Assembly: GCA_029532415.1 (NCBI GenBank)
Contig: JAQOTA010000065.1
Location: forward strand, 682,001 to 746,000
Direction: 5' to 3'
DNA: 64,000 bases
From: Marasmius tenuissimus
Lineage: Eukaryota > Basidiomycota > Agaricomycetes > Agaricales > Marasmiaceae
Under the pieces are notes generated by a model that saw nothing but the letters and a program-made list of their open reading frames with translations, was not told where the DNA came from and made no database searches. Shown here piece by piece: positions 25,307 through 36,661 of the stretch (positions are counted from its first letter, which is position 1; each line of letters begins with the position of its first letter). Made by a program: the position numbers and the translations under genes.

Positions 25307-28300
25307 TCACTGGTTATCGTCCGACATAAGGTCGCCATCATGTAGCCCAGCACTATCCCGTATCCGTCGGCACATAATCTCGATGTAAGCCTGGTTAGCC
25401 TGCCATTCTTCCCCGATCGATTCGTCGTCCTGTGAATCAGACAATCAGGATCAGCCGCCACGAAAAGTCGTAAAGTTAAACTCACTACAACAAGAGCCTG
25501 CAAACGCTGTAATGACGGCTGTAGCTTTTTCCCGACCTCCAAACGAAGAGTCCCCGGCTCCGGAGCTGCAAGGAACCGCATTGCTGAGCCACCGATGGAG
25601 GATGCTCCCAGAATAGGCGCTTTCGGGTTCTGGTTTTCGCTTTCGTTGTAGTGCCCTATATGTCGCCACAGAAGAAGGAGAAGCATTTCAATGGTATCTA
25701 TTGCAATCTCATGAGTACGTGTCATAAAGAAGTCGAAGCACGATCGAGCCACAACTTACTCATCGTCAACCGGGCATCTCTCGAAGCAATCTGTCTGAGG
25801 CGTTGTAACTCTCGGCACACGAGAGACCTTTTCTGTTCAATCTCCAAGTCTTGGATGAACTCGACGTCCACGTCATTGACTATCTGTTCGCAATTCGTAA
25901 GACATTCTCACGTTCGAGGAAAAAGTAATCCATCTTCGCTCACCTCATGGATATTATCGACTGCTATGAGGGCCCTGGCTCCGAGTTCCGCCGAAATATT
26001 GGATATTTGTCTTAACGTGCCTGCGAGGTCATTGCAAAGCGCGCTGAGAGCCTCCAAGGCGTCTCCCAAGGTAGGTATAGTGGCTGAGTGGTAATGGTCC
26101 GGTCAGTAAATATACCATCCAGCCAATGTATCGTAGTCAATTCTTACCTAAGAAGTGACCCCGTTCCTCGTGTCGTGACAGTGTGGTAATCGGGGATAGG
26201 ACTGGGCTGATTTCAGGCTCTGTGGGGGAGCATAGTGTCAGTGTGATTGGTTTGATTGGTTTGATGACACACAGGGAAAGGAGAGGAGAACACACCAGTA
26301 AAGTCACTGATAGCTCCTGCATAGGTGACAAGCGCCTTTCGTAGTATCTTTCCCGTCTTCCGAACCTTAACTTCAAATTTGGTTTCAGAGCCGAATCCTT
26401 GCAGAAAGGTGAGCTTCATTGTATATTAGAGAAGGAAAGGTGTACCTGAGGCCGGGGTGCTTGCATCTGCAACTTCAGCATCTGTCTGAGGTCGTATTTG
26501 GTCTATCCAAGGGCCATTCGCCAGACATCTCGTAGAGAGCGAGAGGATTGCGCTGTTGATTGACCCGAACCCAGAATGAGTCGAGAGCTGGCGAAACGGT
26601 GTTTTTTGAGTCGTAGGAATAACATTGGAAGGGCGGTAGACCACGCACCAAATCAGTCCGAGGCACCAAGGGGAGGACCTGCCCGCACAGGGAGACTAGC
26701 AAATGTACTTCCTCGAGTAGGGCGAGCGACACATCCTCAGTCTCATTCTTGAGTAGAATCACTACAGTTGAGCTATGCCGAGAAAGAAAGTCGAGAACCT
26801 GAAAGAGGGAAGTGAATCAATACAATCTAATGCTTGGAGGAGAATCTGACACAGACCTGACTGGAAGCTGTAGCATGCTTTGCGCTGAGGGTAGCAAGCA
26901 TAGCGTTCACGAGTTGAAGACTGGGCATGAACAGTTGGTGGTAACGTTGGATGGCAGAGGGGAGGAAGGTATCGTGATCTAGACGGTCGTTAGCTAGAGG
27001 AAGCCTGGCGGTAGGCGAATGGGACGTACCAACAAAAGAAGAATCAGCCTCGGGTCGGGCATCCAAGTAATCGCACTGGGCAAGCACCGGGATCAAACGA
27101 GACTCGAGCAAACGCTCTGCTCCAGCCCTAGATTGGGCCAGCCGGATAAAGAAGGACATTTTCGCCTCATATACATAGAGAGGGTTGAGGTCATCTGAGG
27201 TACCGAAAAGGTCAGCAAAAGGTCACCTTTTAAACTAGAAAATTCCATACCAGGATCTGGCTTCAGCACGGATTGAAGCAACAGATCTGTCTCGCCCAGC
27301 CCTTGGACGAAGTTGGACAGAATTCCGTGGCGAACGACATAGTCCGAGATGGGGTGGTGCTTATCCGATGAGGAGAGCTGCACGAGAGAGTCCAGAAGCA
27401 TGAAGGCGACCGTCCTCCACACCTCGGTACCATCGATGGCGTCCCGGGATATAATTTGTACTAACCGTTCAAGAGAAGCCTTCATCAACGACAAACTATT
27501 GGCCTGTATCGTCGAATTCGCCTGATGAGATGATTTGCTGAGGCTGGCAGGTACAAGGGACATCGAGTCACCGAAGTCTTCAATCCTGTTGTTGGACTTC
27601 AGGAGCGATAAATGCAACGCGTCAGATTTTGGAGAGGGCGAAAGGTCGTCCGAGGATGAGATGAGGTGGATGTAATTAATCAAGGATGCATACAGATTCC
27701 CTCGAACAAGTTCTGCGCCTCCACTGCCAATGATACACTCTAAAATGTTGCGAAGGATGGCGTAAAGTCGTTCAGCAGGGAGACTACCTGAGTCGGGATC
27801 ACCGCCAGCTGACTGAAGGATGATCTGATGTCTTCTGTCCTCCCGCAACTTCGTTATGGAGGACAGTATGACTTCCGAGAGCAAGACTGCTGTTGACTCG
27901 TCGACGTTTCCGGAAGTAATGATGGGAGGGAGAACGTGAAGTACATCAAACAACATGTTCTCGCGGTGATCATGGGGGAGACGGTGAAAACATTTCGTCA
28001 GGGTAGTGTCGAGCAACCTGCGCCATGCCTCGAAGCCTGTTCCGGTAGCGTACACAATCTGTCGGCGGTGGTTTTCAACCGCACAGCTCTCCAGAATGTA
28101 GTTGGTCTCGAGATTGAGTTGCTCCGCTTGTGTCGTAGTGACAATGGTGTTCTGCGAGAACAACGCACGCCGAGCACCTGACAGGAGGGAGAGTAACTCT
28201 GACCTATCTATGATATCGCAACCAGACGTATCCTTCCGAATGCAGGACTGGAGGTTCAACTTGTCTAAGAATTGTACCTGAACAGGCCGCACCTCCAAGG

Positions 28301-31300
28301 TGTCCGACCAGTCGAATGTGAGAGACTGCACGAACTCAATGATCCTCAGATGCGACTGGCCCACATCACGGAAAGGGCGGGACATCTCGTCTTCCCAGAC
28401 ATCGCCATCCTCCACGGGAGAGTCATTACCGAAAAGAATGTCGAGGAGCTCAGAGACTGCGCCATGCTGGCCCTTGTTCGTAAGAACGTGCAAATCCAAT
28501 GCGACAAGGTTGAAGATCCAAGACCTCAGCCGAAGGAACGAGCTGAGCGTTGCAGTGGTCGTCGTCACCCGGGAGCCATCTTGGTACTGAACCTGGATGA
28601 AAGGTTCACTGTAGTTTTCGGGAACTTGAGATGGGATCGCAGCTAGATGACGAGCAAAGAAGTCCTCCCGCGTACGCAAGTAACGCATTGTGAAGCCTGA
28701 GGTGCGTGGGTGGACGCATAGTTGGTAGATAACGTGATAGCATCGCTCTGCTAATGCCGGGAGACTGGCGAATAAGGGCACGGCCTGGAGGGCATGGTTA
28801 CGAGCCTTGGCCTTCCCTTTCAACTTCGGAACGGCGACGTTAAGCAGGTCCAATATAACATGAATACAGGCCCTCCTCGACCCAAGGGCATGTGGGTCCT
28901 GTATCCCCTGGTTGCTCTGGGTCGAACCGAATAGTAAGAAGTGAGCAAAGTTAGGATAGGGTCGGTTGGTATCGGTATTCTGAAGCAATAGCTCGAGAGC
29001 GGCTACCCTTGTTGCCTGCTCCAAGGGGACTGGTGGATTGCTGATATCAGGCGCACCCGCACCTGTAACCTGTTCGGCAGCTGTTTCTGCCTCAGCAACA
29101 TCTTCGGATGTCTCTGCTTGTAGGAGGTTAACATACCCCGTCAAGATACGATCCGACTCGTCGCTCCGCTCGATCAAGGCCGCAAGGTTGGTGAAGGCTG
29201 TTGAGCGGGACAAGATGGAGAGGATCTTCACAGAGAGGAACACCACTTCAAAGTGCGAAGGGTACGAAACGTACGCGCCGAGAGCAGGAACTGCCTGCGG
29301 AACGAACGATAGCGTCTGGTCGAACTTGGTGTAGTGCGATCGGTGATGCACAGACTCCACAAGGGAGGTTCCGTCAAGGTCGCCCAGGACTGGAACAAGC
29401 ACATCCAGGAAGATGTCCTGTATCTCGAGAGCTCGAAGGACAATTCTGAGTACCCTCACAATGGTACTCTCGAAATACGGCTCTTCCTTGGCGAAACCCT
29501 TCTCGAAGCCCTGGAGACCCTCGATGATGTACGAAAGAATCGACTGGTGCAAGGGCTTGTCGCGCCCATCGATGAGGAGTCGATTCATGATATCATAACC
29601 CGGATGGACCAAGTACGGCGCGACTGTGGTATTCTTGAGCTCGTTTGCCTCTGCCGCCAAAAGAAAAGCTTCGAGGTCATAGCTTGCCAATGCTCGTTCA
29701 ATAAAGCACAAGCAAAGGTCGTTGATCTGCCACCTCTCTGAAGGTCGTAGGTACTCTCGAGAGGGAATCTTTGAGAAAACGTTATCGATGACGAAGCCGA
29801 CGAACGGCCCTATGCCTGGGAGCCGGTAGGGCTGTCCTAATGCGTCGGGAATAGTGGTGACGGGAACGACCTCGGCGACACGATCCTTGAGAGGAACACG
29901 CTTCTGGGTATGGATAAGGGTGCTGAGCAGTTTTAAGAAGGGTATGGTGGCGGGATAAAGGCCATGAGTGGCTTCTACCTCCTCGAGCTCCACCTCAACG
30001 CCTTTCACAGGACGGAATCCTACCGAGAACCCGGTCGTGGGTGTAGCACGAACATTGATGACCTCCAGCTTCTCCATGAGAGTCCACACTGCCTTGCATA
30101 TCTCCACACCAGGAACACCAGCACCTGGTTGGCAAAAGGCTGAGAGGGTCTCGAACAGCATCCCCTTCAACTCCAGAGGAACGCTCAGTGGGATGAGGGA
30201 AACCAATGTGGGAATAGCGCGGAACTGAGCATGGCCAGATACGGCGATCCGTACTGCAACAGAGTTCGTTACGACTGCAGACAATAAACGGAGGAAAGAC
30301 TGTGCAAGTAACACATCTTTCGGCGTGATTGCCAGCCCGGTTTGCGATTGTTGAACGTGCTGTTGCTGCTGCGATTGGGATTGAGCTCCAAAGCCATTCT
30401 GAGAAAGAGACTGATTCGGTACCGGACTTCGCGCCGTAGCACCTGATGCCCAAGCATCCAGCAGACCGAAGATGACTTCCCAGGAGACGGAAGACCCATT
30501 GCCACCTGTAGGCAGCGAGCTTCCGGGAACGACCTCTCCTCCGCCTCGAGCCATGAAATTGTAGGCCAGCTCGCTACAATGCTGACCTGTCGCCAGTCCT
30601 GCCAGCATGTCACAAAGCGCCATTGACATCGTCGAGTCGTGAGCTTGTGTGGACCACACAGCCCACTGTAAAAAGGCCGGGAGTCGACCTGTCGTCGTCT
30701 CAAGAGCCTGTAGATACGTTGGGCGACCAGATTCCGAATTAGGCCCGGCTCCCCAGAATTGCAAACCGGATTCTTTGGGAAGGGATGTGTATAGGAGCCC
30801 GATGAATGAGTAGAGCATGGCAATGTCGTTTCGAGGAGAGGTCTGATTAGTATCCTGCGCTGGAGCCCCACCAAATCGACTGGCGGCTCGGTTACGATCA
30901 CGGGCATTCGCAAGAACGAGATCCTCCTGACGTTGCTTTATTTTCCTTAGCTCTGAGGAGGCGTGGGCGATCAATAGCCGGATCAGAGTCTCGAATGCTG
31001 AGAGTATATGGAGTTTGAAATCGTCTGAAGGCACCTCTCGCTGCTCCTGCTGCTCCTGAGTGGGTGCAAGATTCGCCAATAAGGACGGTATATGAGGGCC
31101 CCCGTATTTTCTCTCGAGCTGGAGAACAGCCACGCTGAGATACGCGAAGAGGTCGCCCTGTACCGCGTTCCAAATCTGGAGTTCCAGCTCCTCCGTGCGG
31201 AAACCTTCCCTGTTCTCGAGCTGAGGGTTGTTGTGACGATGGGAAGTCAAGAAAAGAGTCCATTTGAGGAGCACGACGGCCTTCAATCCGGGTTCTTTCC

Positions 31301-32355
31301 ACGCTGAGGTAGGCGCAAGCTTCTGGGTCATGAATGAGATCGTGGACGTGTCGTTGGCGAGCATACTACGAAACTTGCCAGCCCGGCTGTCGGTACTGGC
31401 TGGATCAAGGGCGGCGAGAAGTGATGTGAGAACGTAATAGGTCATGCCGTGGTTGGGGTTGGTTTGCAGCCATTCCACTATGTGTTTGAGTTCTGACGGG
31501 GAGAAGTATCCCGCGTGCAAAATGTGATAGAGAGCAGTGGCCAGTGCCCGCCGCTCGTACTTCAACGAGTCGTAACGCGCATTCAATATGTCGGAACCAA
31601 GGGTGACGGTGCCTGGTAAATAAACGGCGTCGATAGAATTCCGCGGCGAAGGTTTGGATCACATACCTTGGCCTTGTGGTACAGCAGTGTTACTTCTGGC
31701 ACCTTTCCTTGCTGCATCTACCCGAGATAGAATCGTCCCAACATTCTCCATCTCCTTGAACAATCTGTACGCGAAAGGAATTTCGCCGCGACCTGGCTGA
31801 CGTTCGGGAGGAATTATTTCCGAGGCTACGAATTGAGCTACATGGCGATAGAAGTCCGAAGCATCTTCGAGTGCACCCAGTTCAGAGACCTGCATGAGAA
31901 TACGAAGAGTGTCGCCAAGGTCACGACGTCGTTGGTGGAACTCGAAAACGGTTGTTTCAATACATTCAACTGGGCCAATGTTGGGATTCTGAGCCATCAC
32001 ATCGTTGAGCAATCCGGCAATATATCTTTCTGAGCATTCGAGTTGTTGAGATAGGAAGATGACCTGTCTTGCGAATTCAGAGTTAATGGCGACCTGCTTG
32101 CCATTGATGACGGTTTTGCCTGTTTGTTGAAAGAATACGGATGTCAGAGCTGTGGGCCGCTGTAAGACGCAGGAAAGACGTACCAGATTCTATCTCTCTT
32201 TGATGCTCCGAGTTCCTGATACCAACATCGAATACTTTCACCAAACACGCTTTGTGAACCATAAGTTCGTCGAACACCTCTTGTTCGGCATATTGCGACC
32301 CTCCACCACCCAAAGCATTGAGAAGAGCAGACCGAAGTCGAGATATTGTCTCCAT
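25307..32355 (-). CDS. NUP192: Inner-ring nucleoporin NUP192/NUP205
   Basis: Giant alpha-solenoid of the nuclear-pore inner ring, binding Nic96, Nup53 and linker nucleoporins. It starts METISRLRSALLNALGGGG at 32355. After an intron, GKTVINGKQVAINSEFARQV, ECSERYIAGLLND and ETTVFEFHQRRRDLGD follow, matching the N-terminus of Nup192. A single exon of about 4.4 kb then carries the solenoid (YDSLKYERRALATALYHILH, GMTYYVLTSLLAALDP, CLCFIERALASYDLEAFLL). The 3' third is split by about eight introns; the last exon reads DDESIGEEWQANQAYIEIMC and ends GDLMSDDNQ with TGA at 25307-25309. Estimated product about 2,100 residues, as expected. No in-frame damage in the long exon. Divergent from RPA3, 264 bp away. 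Confidence 0.95.
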
Positions 32356-32619
32356 TTGTCCTAATGTCTCTCTGGAGCTCGACAGAGGACCTGTTGGGAC
32401 GACCTTGGAGGAGAATGGAGATTGACGGTGGTGGTAGAAGGAAAGTTCAAAACGCGTAAACAACCATCAACAAACGTCTTCCCACCTCACCACAACCTCG
32501 ATCCGTTCAACAACGCTTGTTATTCGTTTCTTCTCCATTGATCAAGAATTTCAAGGCCAAATCTCTCTCAGACGAATATATTTTGGAATTGGAACGTGTT
32601 TAAACACGCTTAAGACCCC
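32356..32619. promoter_or_regulatory. Bidirectional promoter between NUP192 and RPA3
   Basis: The two start codons are 264 bp apart on opposite strands, so this short region must serve both genes. No TATA box was seen. Confidence 0.5.
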
Positions 32620-33133
32620 ATGGAAGAATCATCTCCACGCGTCAATTCCGCTTTGCTTGGAGGCTACGCTGGGAAAAAGGTCAGGTTGGTCTGCAAAGTG
32701 CTAAACGTGAGTATACACTCCCTACGCGTATGAAAATGCAGACTCTGACGCGCTCGTCTCTTTGCTCACAGGTCAATACAGGGGGCAGACGCGCAACGGT
32801 AGAGGCCAGTGATGGGGGTAGAATTGAGGTTCAGTTCCACGGGGTTAGTTGAGCTCACATCTTCTTTATCTTGACCATGACTCTCAAAATTATGAAGGAA
32901 GATCCTGGTCTAGAAGGCTCGACGTTTGTTGAAGTTGTTGGAACCGCAGCAGATGCAACGACCATTAAGGCTATGCTTGTGATCAAGCTCTCTGATAACT
33001 TAGGTGTGTCCTCGCTATCCTAGATGTTTTTTTCTTAATCTAATGCGAGGTTGTCCTTGTAGACATGAGTATTGTGGAAAGAGCGGTGAAGATGATGCAT
33101 GAGGAGAGGTTTGCTGACCTATTTCAGCCTTGA
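32620..33133 (+). CDS. RPA3: Replication protein A small subunit (RPA14)
   Basis: Smallest subunit of the heterotrimeric single-stranded DNA-binding complex RPA used in replication and repair. Four exons give about 110 residues of a single OB fold: MEESSPRVNSALLGGYAGKK, VRLVCKVLNVNTGGRRATVE, DGGRIEVQFHGEDPGLEGST, FVEVVGTAADATTIKAMLVI, then a C-terminal helix SIVERAVKMMHEERFADLF that would join the three-helix bundle with RPA1 and RPA2. The GYAGKKVRLVCKV start and the FVEVVG strand are typical. Introns follow VCKVLN (donor GTGAGT), follow FHG (ends ATGAAG), and split the codon after SDNL (ends TTGTAG). Length matches the family (about 110-120). Convergent with the E2 gene downstream. Confidence 0.9.
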
Positions 33134-33481
33134 GGCGGACACCACCAATCGATGATCAAGTTAGCGAGTGTATCGATATATGAAGAAACCATGTCAATAT
33201 TGCTGTATACTAAGTCTCAACCGATCTAATCCTACTTGGCAAAACGAAGGGGAGCTTGATGTGACTTGACGAGAAACAGAAACCCGGCTTGCAAATACCT
33301 GCATGCCAATGCGAGGGAGGCCTATATTGACCCTGGCTAGGGGTTCAGATTCGTGAAGGGTTTCCTTTAGAGTTGCTCTGTGCTGAATGGCTGCAAAAAC
33401 AAAGGTTTCATTCGAAGACCACAGAACTTATGGCACAGTTTGATACAAAAAAAAAATTGACCCGGGGATAAATCAAAGAAT
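33134..33481. other. Convergent intergenic region
   Basis: 3' flanks of RPA3 and the UBE2G1-type gene. An A-run at about 33447-33456. Nothing else seen. Confidence 0.6.
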
Positions 33482-34408
33482 CTAGTCAAAGGCTTCTTCG
33501 GCACTCCTGCGAACCAAACGTCGGACTTTCTTCCTGTACCCTGTCATAACAGCAATTGTCAGAACTATCCGATTGTCTTTGCAAAGGAAAAACGTACCTT
33601 CGAGGTCAGTCCGGACTTCCTTGGCGGCATCCACATTCGCTGGACTGTCGAGATTGGGAGTATCGGAAGATAAAAGGGAAATCACGCTGATCATCTGAAC
33701 AAGGGTGTTTTGAGTCGAGACTTGTCGAACGTAATGGCGTGTACAACTTACGATTGACTCGACTGTGTGTACGGGCATCCATCGCTCCCCTGCGTCTTCA
33801 TAACCGTACTGATCGTCTCCGGGCGCGTGCTGAAACAGCATGTTATACTGGCATCCTGTGGTCATTAGAGACAGAACGCACCAGAATGGAGATGCAAACG
33901 ACACCATCGGCATAAACTGCAAGGTACCCATATTGAGTCTCGCCACGGTAAGAGAAAATTGAGACGGCATACTATTAGGGTGCCACATCGGGGTTATGAA
34001 ACGCATCTTCGGTGGTAGCAGCGGGAATTCAGGTGGGAAAGTCAGACGAGCTTTGAAGAAGCCACCTTCACTGCCCGGCGAGAAAGGTTGTGAGCACATA
34101 AAACATGTTTATTATCGAGGTTCAAGGTGACCCATACTAGAGAGTGTCTGGTGGTCTGGTACCACAATGGTCAGATCGTTGCCACAAAAAGACAAAGGCA
34201 TTTCGTACCCGATGATCAAGACTTCCCACTCGTAGAGGTTGCTCTCATCGACGAGCCCTGTTTTCGTGTCAGTAAGCCTGATGCATTGAGATTACCATCG
34301 GATGCACAGACCGGCGGAGAATCCCTCGACAGGACGCTTGGTTAACTCGGTTAACTGTCTTCGGAGCAAAAGGGTATTCGAGTTGCTGGGAGTTCCCGGT
34401 TTCGACAT
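33482..34408 (-). CDS. Ubiquitin-conjugating enzyme E2, UBE2G1 type
   Basis: Cytosolic/ER-linked E2 that builds Lys48 chains; in humans it extends chains on cullin-RING substrates. Exons: LLLRRQLTELTKRPVEGFSA, then LVDESNLYEWEVLIIG, PPDTLYEGGFFKARLTFP, LLPPKMRFITPMWHPN, VYADGVVCISILHAPGDD (active Cys in VCIS), GYEDAGERWMPVHTVES, SVISLLSSDTPNLDSPANVD, and the end VRRLVRRSAEEAFD. RW-x-P-x-HTVE and the A-x-E-x-A-F-D tail mark UBE2G1 and separate it from the UBE2G2-type gene at 12894-13763. Seven or so small exons; about 170 residues. Start at 34408, MSKPGTPSNS. Divergent from the otubain gene. Confidence 0.92.
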
Positions 34409-34980
34409 TATACGTAGTAGACAAGATTGCAGACGATAGAGAAAACAAGTACTTGGTGTGGAGAAAGCAGAGTTACCGCTTCCCAGTCGTCGGGTATATA
34501 TATACATCACGTGGACTACGTGCACGGACCCTTCAGGTTCGGTACCATTCGGTGCCATCTGTTCTCATTCATTCCGTCCACATCGGTCGACCTGCCTGGT
34601 CCTGAGATGCCTCAAAGGAGCGAAGCCTTTCTGTTCCTTCCTTAGACTCATTTGCAGTCATGCCCTGAGGACTGACCACCGATTGACATTTGAGAACATT
34701 TCTCTTGGAACACCAGATGACAGGACGTCTCCGCCAATAGCGGCTGTCCAATCGAAACCTAGGGTGCAGCGCGTTTCGCACTGTAGTTTCCACCGGTCGT
34801 CGGTCAGACTCAGAGTCAAAGGCCTTCAAGTTCAACTTTTCCCGGGGGATTGCTCTTCGGCTACTTGAAAAGTATCCATGGTCCGTGCGTGGGAATGAAA
34901 TCAGATGCAGAGATGCGTTTCGCGCACCGACTCCGAGTCCGAGTCCTTTCAACTCTCCAGGTACCAGCTTCGCGTCAAGA
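34409..34980. promoter_or_regulatory. Divergent intergenic region between the E2 and otubain genes
   Basis: About 570 bp between two start codons on opposite strands. It holds an alternating TA run (TATATATATA, 34495-34504) about 87 bp upstream of the E2 start on that gene's strand, a possible TATA element. An open + frame with an earlier ATG at 34905 exists but looks non-coding. Confidence 0.4.
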
Positions 34981-36307
34981 ATGACAGAGTCTCAGAATAC
35001 GTCCACCACAAATGTTCAGATCACGGAAGATACAGGTCAGGGCTACCGTTCTACCAAGCTCAACCGGCTCTCCAACAAGCTACAGATATTTCAACACTAT
35101 CGGCAGCGCAGGTGTACGATCTCAATCAGGTGCGTGTCTCTTGCCTCGAACGAGTTGTGTCAGTCAAATGAATCTGGTGCAGCGAGTTCTGGACTCCATA
35201 TCGGATGTGCAACGGCCTCTCATCGCTACACGGTCAGACATAGCAGATTTACGGGCGGAGTATGAGAGGGGTTCCCCTTCCTTCGTTCAACAGATCGACT
35301 GGTTGAAGGGTCAAGGATACGCCACAATTCGACGAACTAGAGGTTCATCTAGAGCTACTCATAGTAGATCACGAAAGCTAACTTTTCTATCCTTTCCTAC
35401 GATAGGTGACGGTGACTGTTTCTATCGCTGTAAGGCGGTTGCGCAAGTATGTTGCTGTTGGGGTTTCTGACGATCGTCAGGTGTTATGCAGCGGTCGCAT
35501 TTGCGTTTGTTGAAACTCTGCTGCATTCAAAGGATCGCGAGGCAATCGTGAAGCTCGCCCTGGAAACTCTGGGCAGATCTCTTCAGATGCTGGAGAGTGT
35601 GGGATTCGAGAAGCTCGTGTTTGAAGACTTTTATGAGGTGTTGGAAGGTTTGATGGTCAGCATAACAATGCCTGATCACACAGGAAAGGTATTGGATGAC
35701 GAATCGTTGCTGGCAGCTTTCCAGGACAGCACCAGTGCGTTGTTGGCTTCACACTCTGATGGCATTTTCATTGACGCGTTCGGAACATTAGTATCGAACT
35801 CTATCGTGATGTACCTGCGAATGGTCACGGTGAGCTCTGCCATTTGCTCATAGCTCTACTGTATTCTGAACTATCCAAAGTCAGCTCAGCTTCGTCTGGA
35901 TCCCGAGTCTTATGAGCCATTTCTTTTCCACCCTGAGACGGGGGAACCTATGCAGGTACGCGAGTTCTGCGAGCACTTTGTGGAGGCTACTGGAAAGGAA
36001 GCAGGTACGTACCCGTGATGATCTCAGAAAACTCTATGTACGTCAACTTGACACTGGGCATAGATCACGTTCAAATGACCGCGCTTTCTAAAGCGCTACA
36101 AATCAACATCGACATTGCGTACTTGGATGGCAGAGGCGCCAATGGACAGGTGGAGTTTGTGAAGTTTGAGAACGGCACTCCAGAAGTGATTTCTCCTATC
36201 TGTTTGCTGTACAGGTGCAGTTTTCGCTGCTTGTCGGTCCCTCCGCACACTCATATCCACCCCTCATCAGGCCAGGGCACTACGATATACTCAAGCAAAA
36301 CAAATGA
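34981..36307 (+). CDS. Otubain-type deubiquitinase (OTU family)
   Basis: Cysteine protease that removes ubiquitin, with preference for Lys48 chains in the otubain family. I place the start at 34981 (MTESQNTSTTNVQITEDT); a 44-bp intron (35036-35079) then joins in frame to ATDISTLSAAQVYDLNQ. Next come QRPLIATRSDIADLRAEYER and the catalytic box GDGDCFYRSVAFAFVE, assembled over an intron whose donor sits right after the codon for Arg, containing catalytic Asp and Cys. Later blocks are LVSNSIVMYLRMV, YEPFLFHPETGEPMQVREFC, DHVQMTALSKALQINIDIAY, and the final exon gives YRPGHYDILKQNK, with the catalytic His in PGHYDIL; TGA at 36305-36307. About 300 residues; the catalytic triad is complete. Exon 1 is the weakest part. 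Confidence 0.9.
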
Positions 36308-36661
36308 GATTCCCGTGTTGGACCTGTATTGTAACGTTTGTATTGAAATTTTATGATTTGGCGTTCATTTCAGAAGTGCGAAAGCGTGTGCCCGAGGTGG
36401 TGATGAGAATAATGACCATCGATCATCCCGCGCAAGCCATTCAAACACTATCGACATCATCCGCAGAGTTCCCAGATGGTAAGTCTAATCGTATTTTTGG
36501 CTTATCGCTCGCCTGACCGAATAACACTAGATAACACGTCCGGCTAGAAAAATCACCGTGCTTCACGCCCCATATACGATATTTGAAGACGTCAACCTTT
36601 CCCACCTACCCTCATCATCGAACGCCTCTTCTAATCCGCGTTCCCTTCAAATTATCGTCGA
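36308..36661. other. Intergenic region, otubain to permease
   Basis: 3' flank of the otubain gene and 5' region of the permease. A + frame at about 36374-36480 (VRKRVPEVVMRIMTIDHPAQ) is coding-like; it could be an alternative otubain 3' exon or chance. No other feature. Confidence 0.35.

Noticed and set aside
28272..29741. Several + strand frames of 80-135 codons
   Set aside because: All are antisense to the long uninterrupted NUP192 exon.
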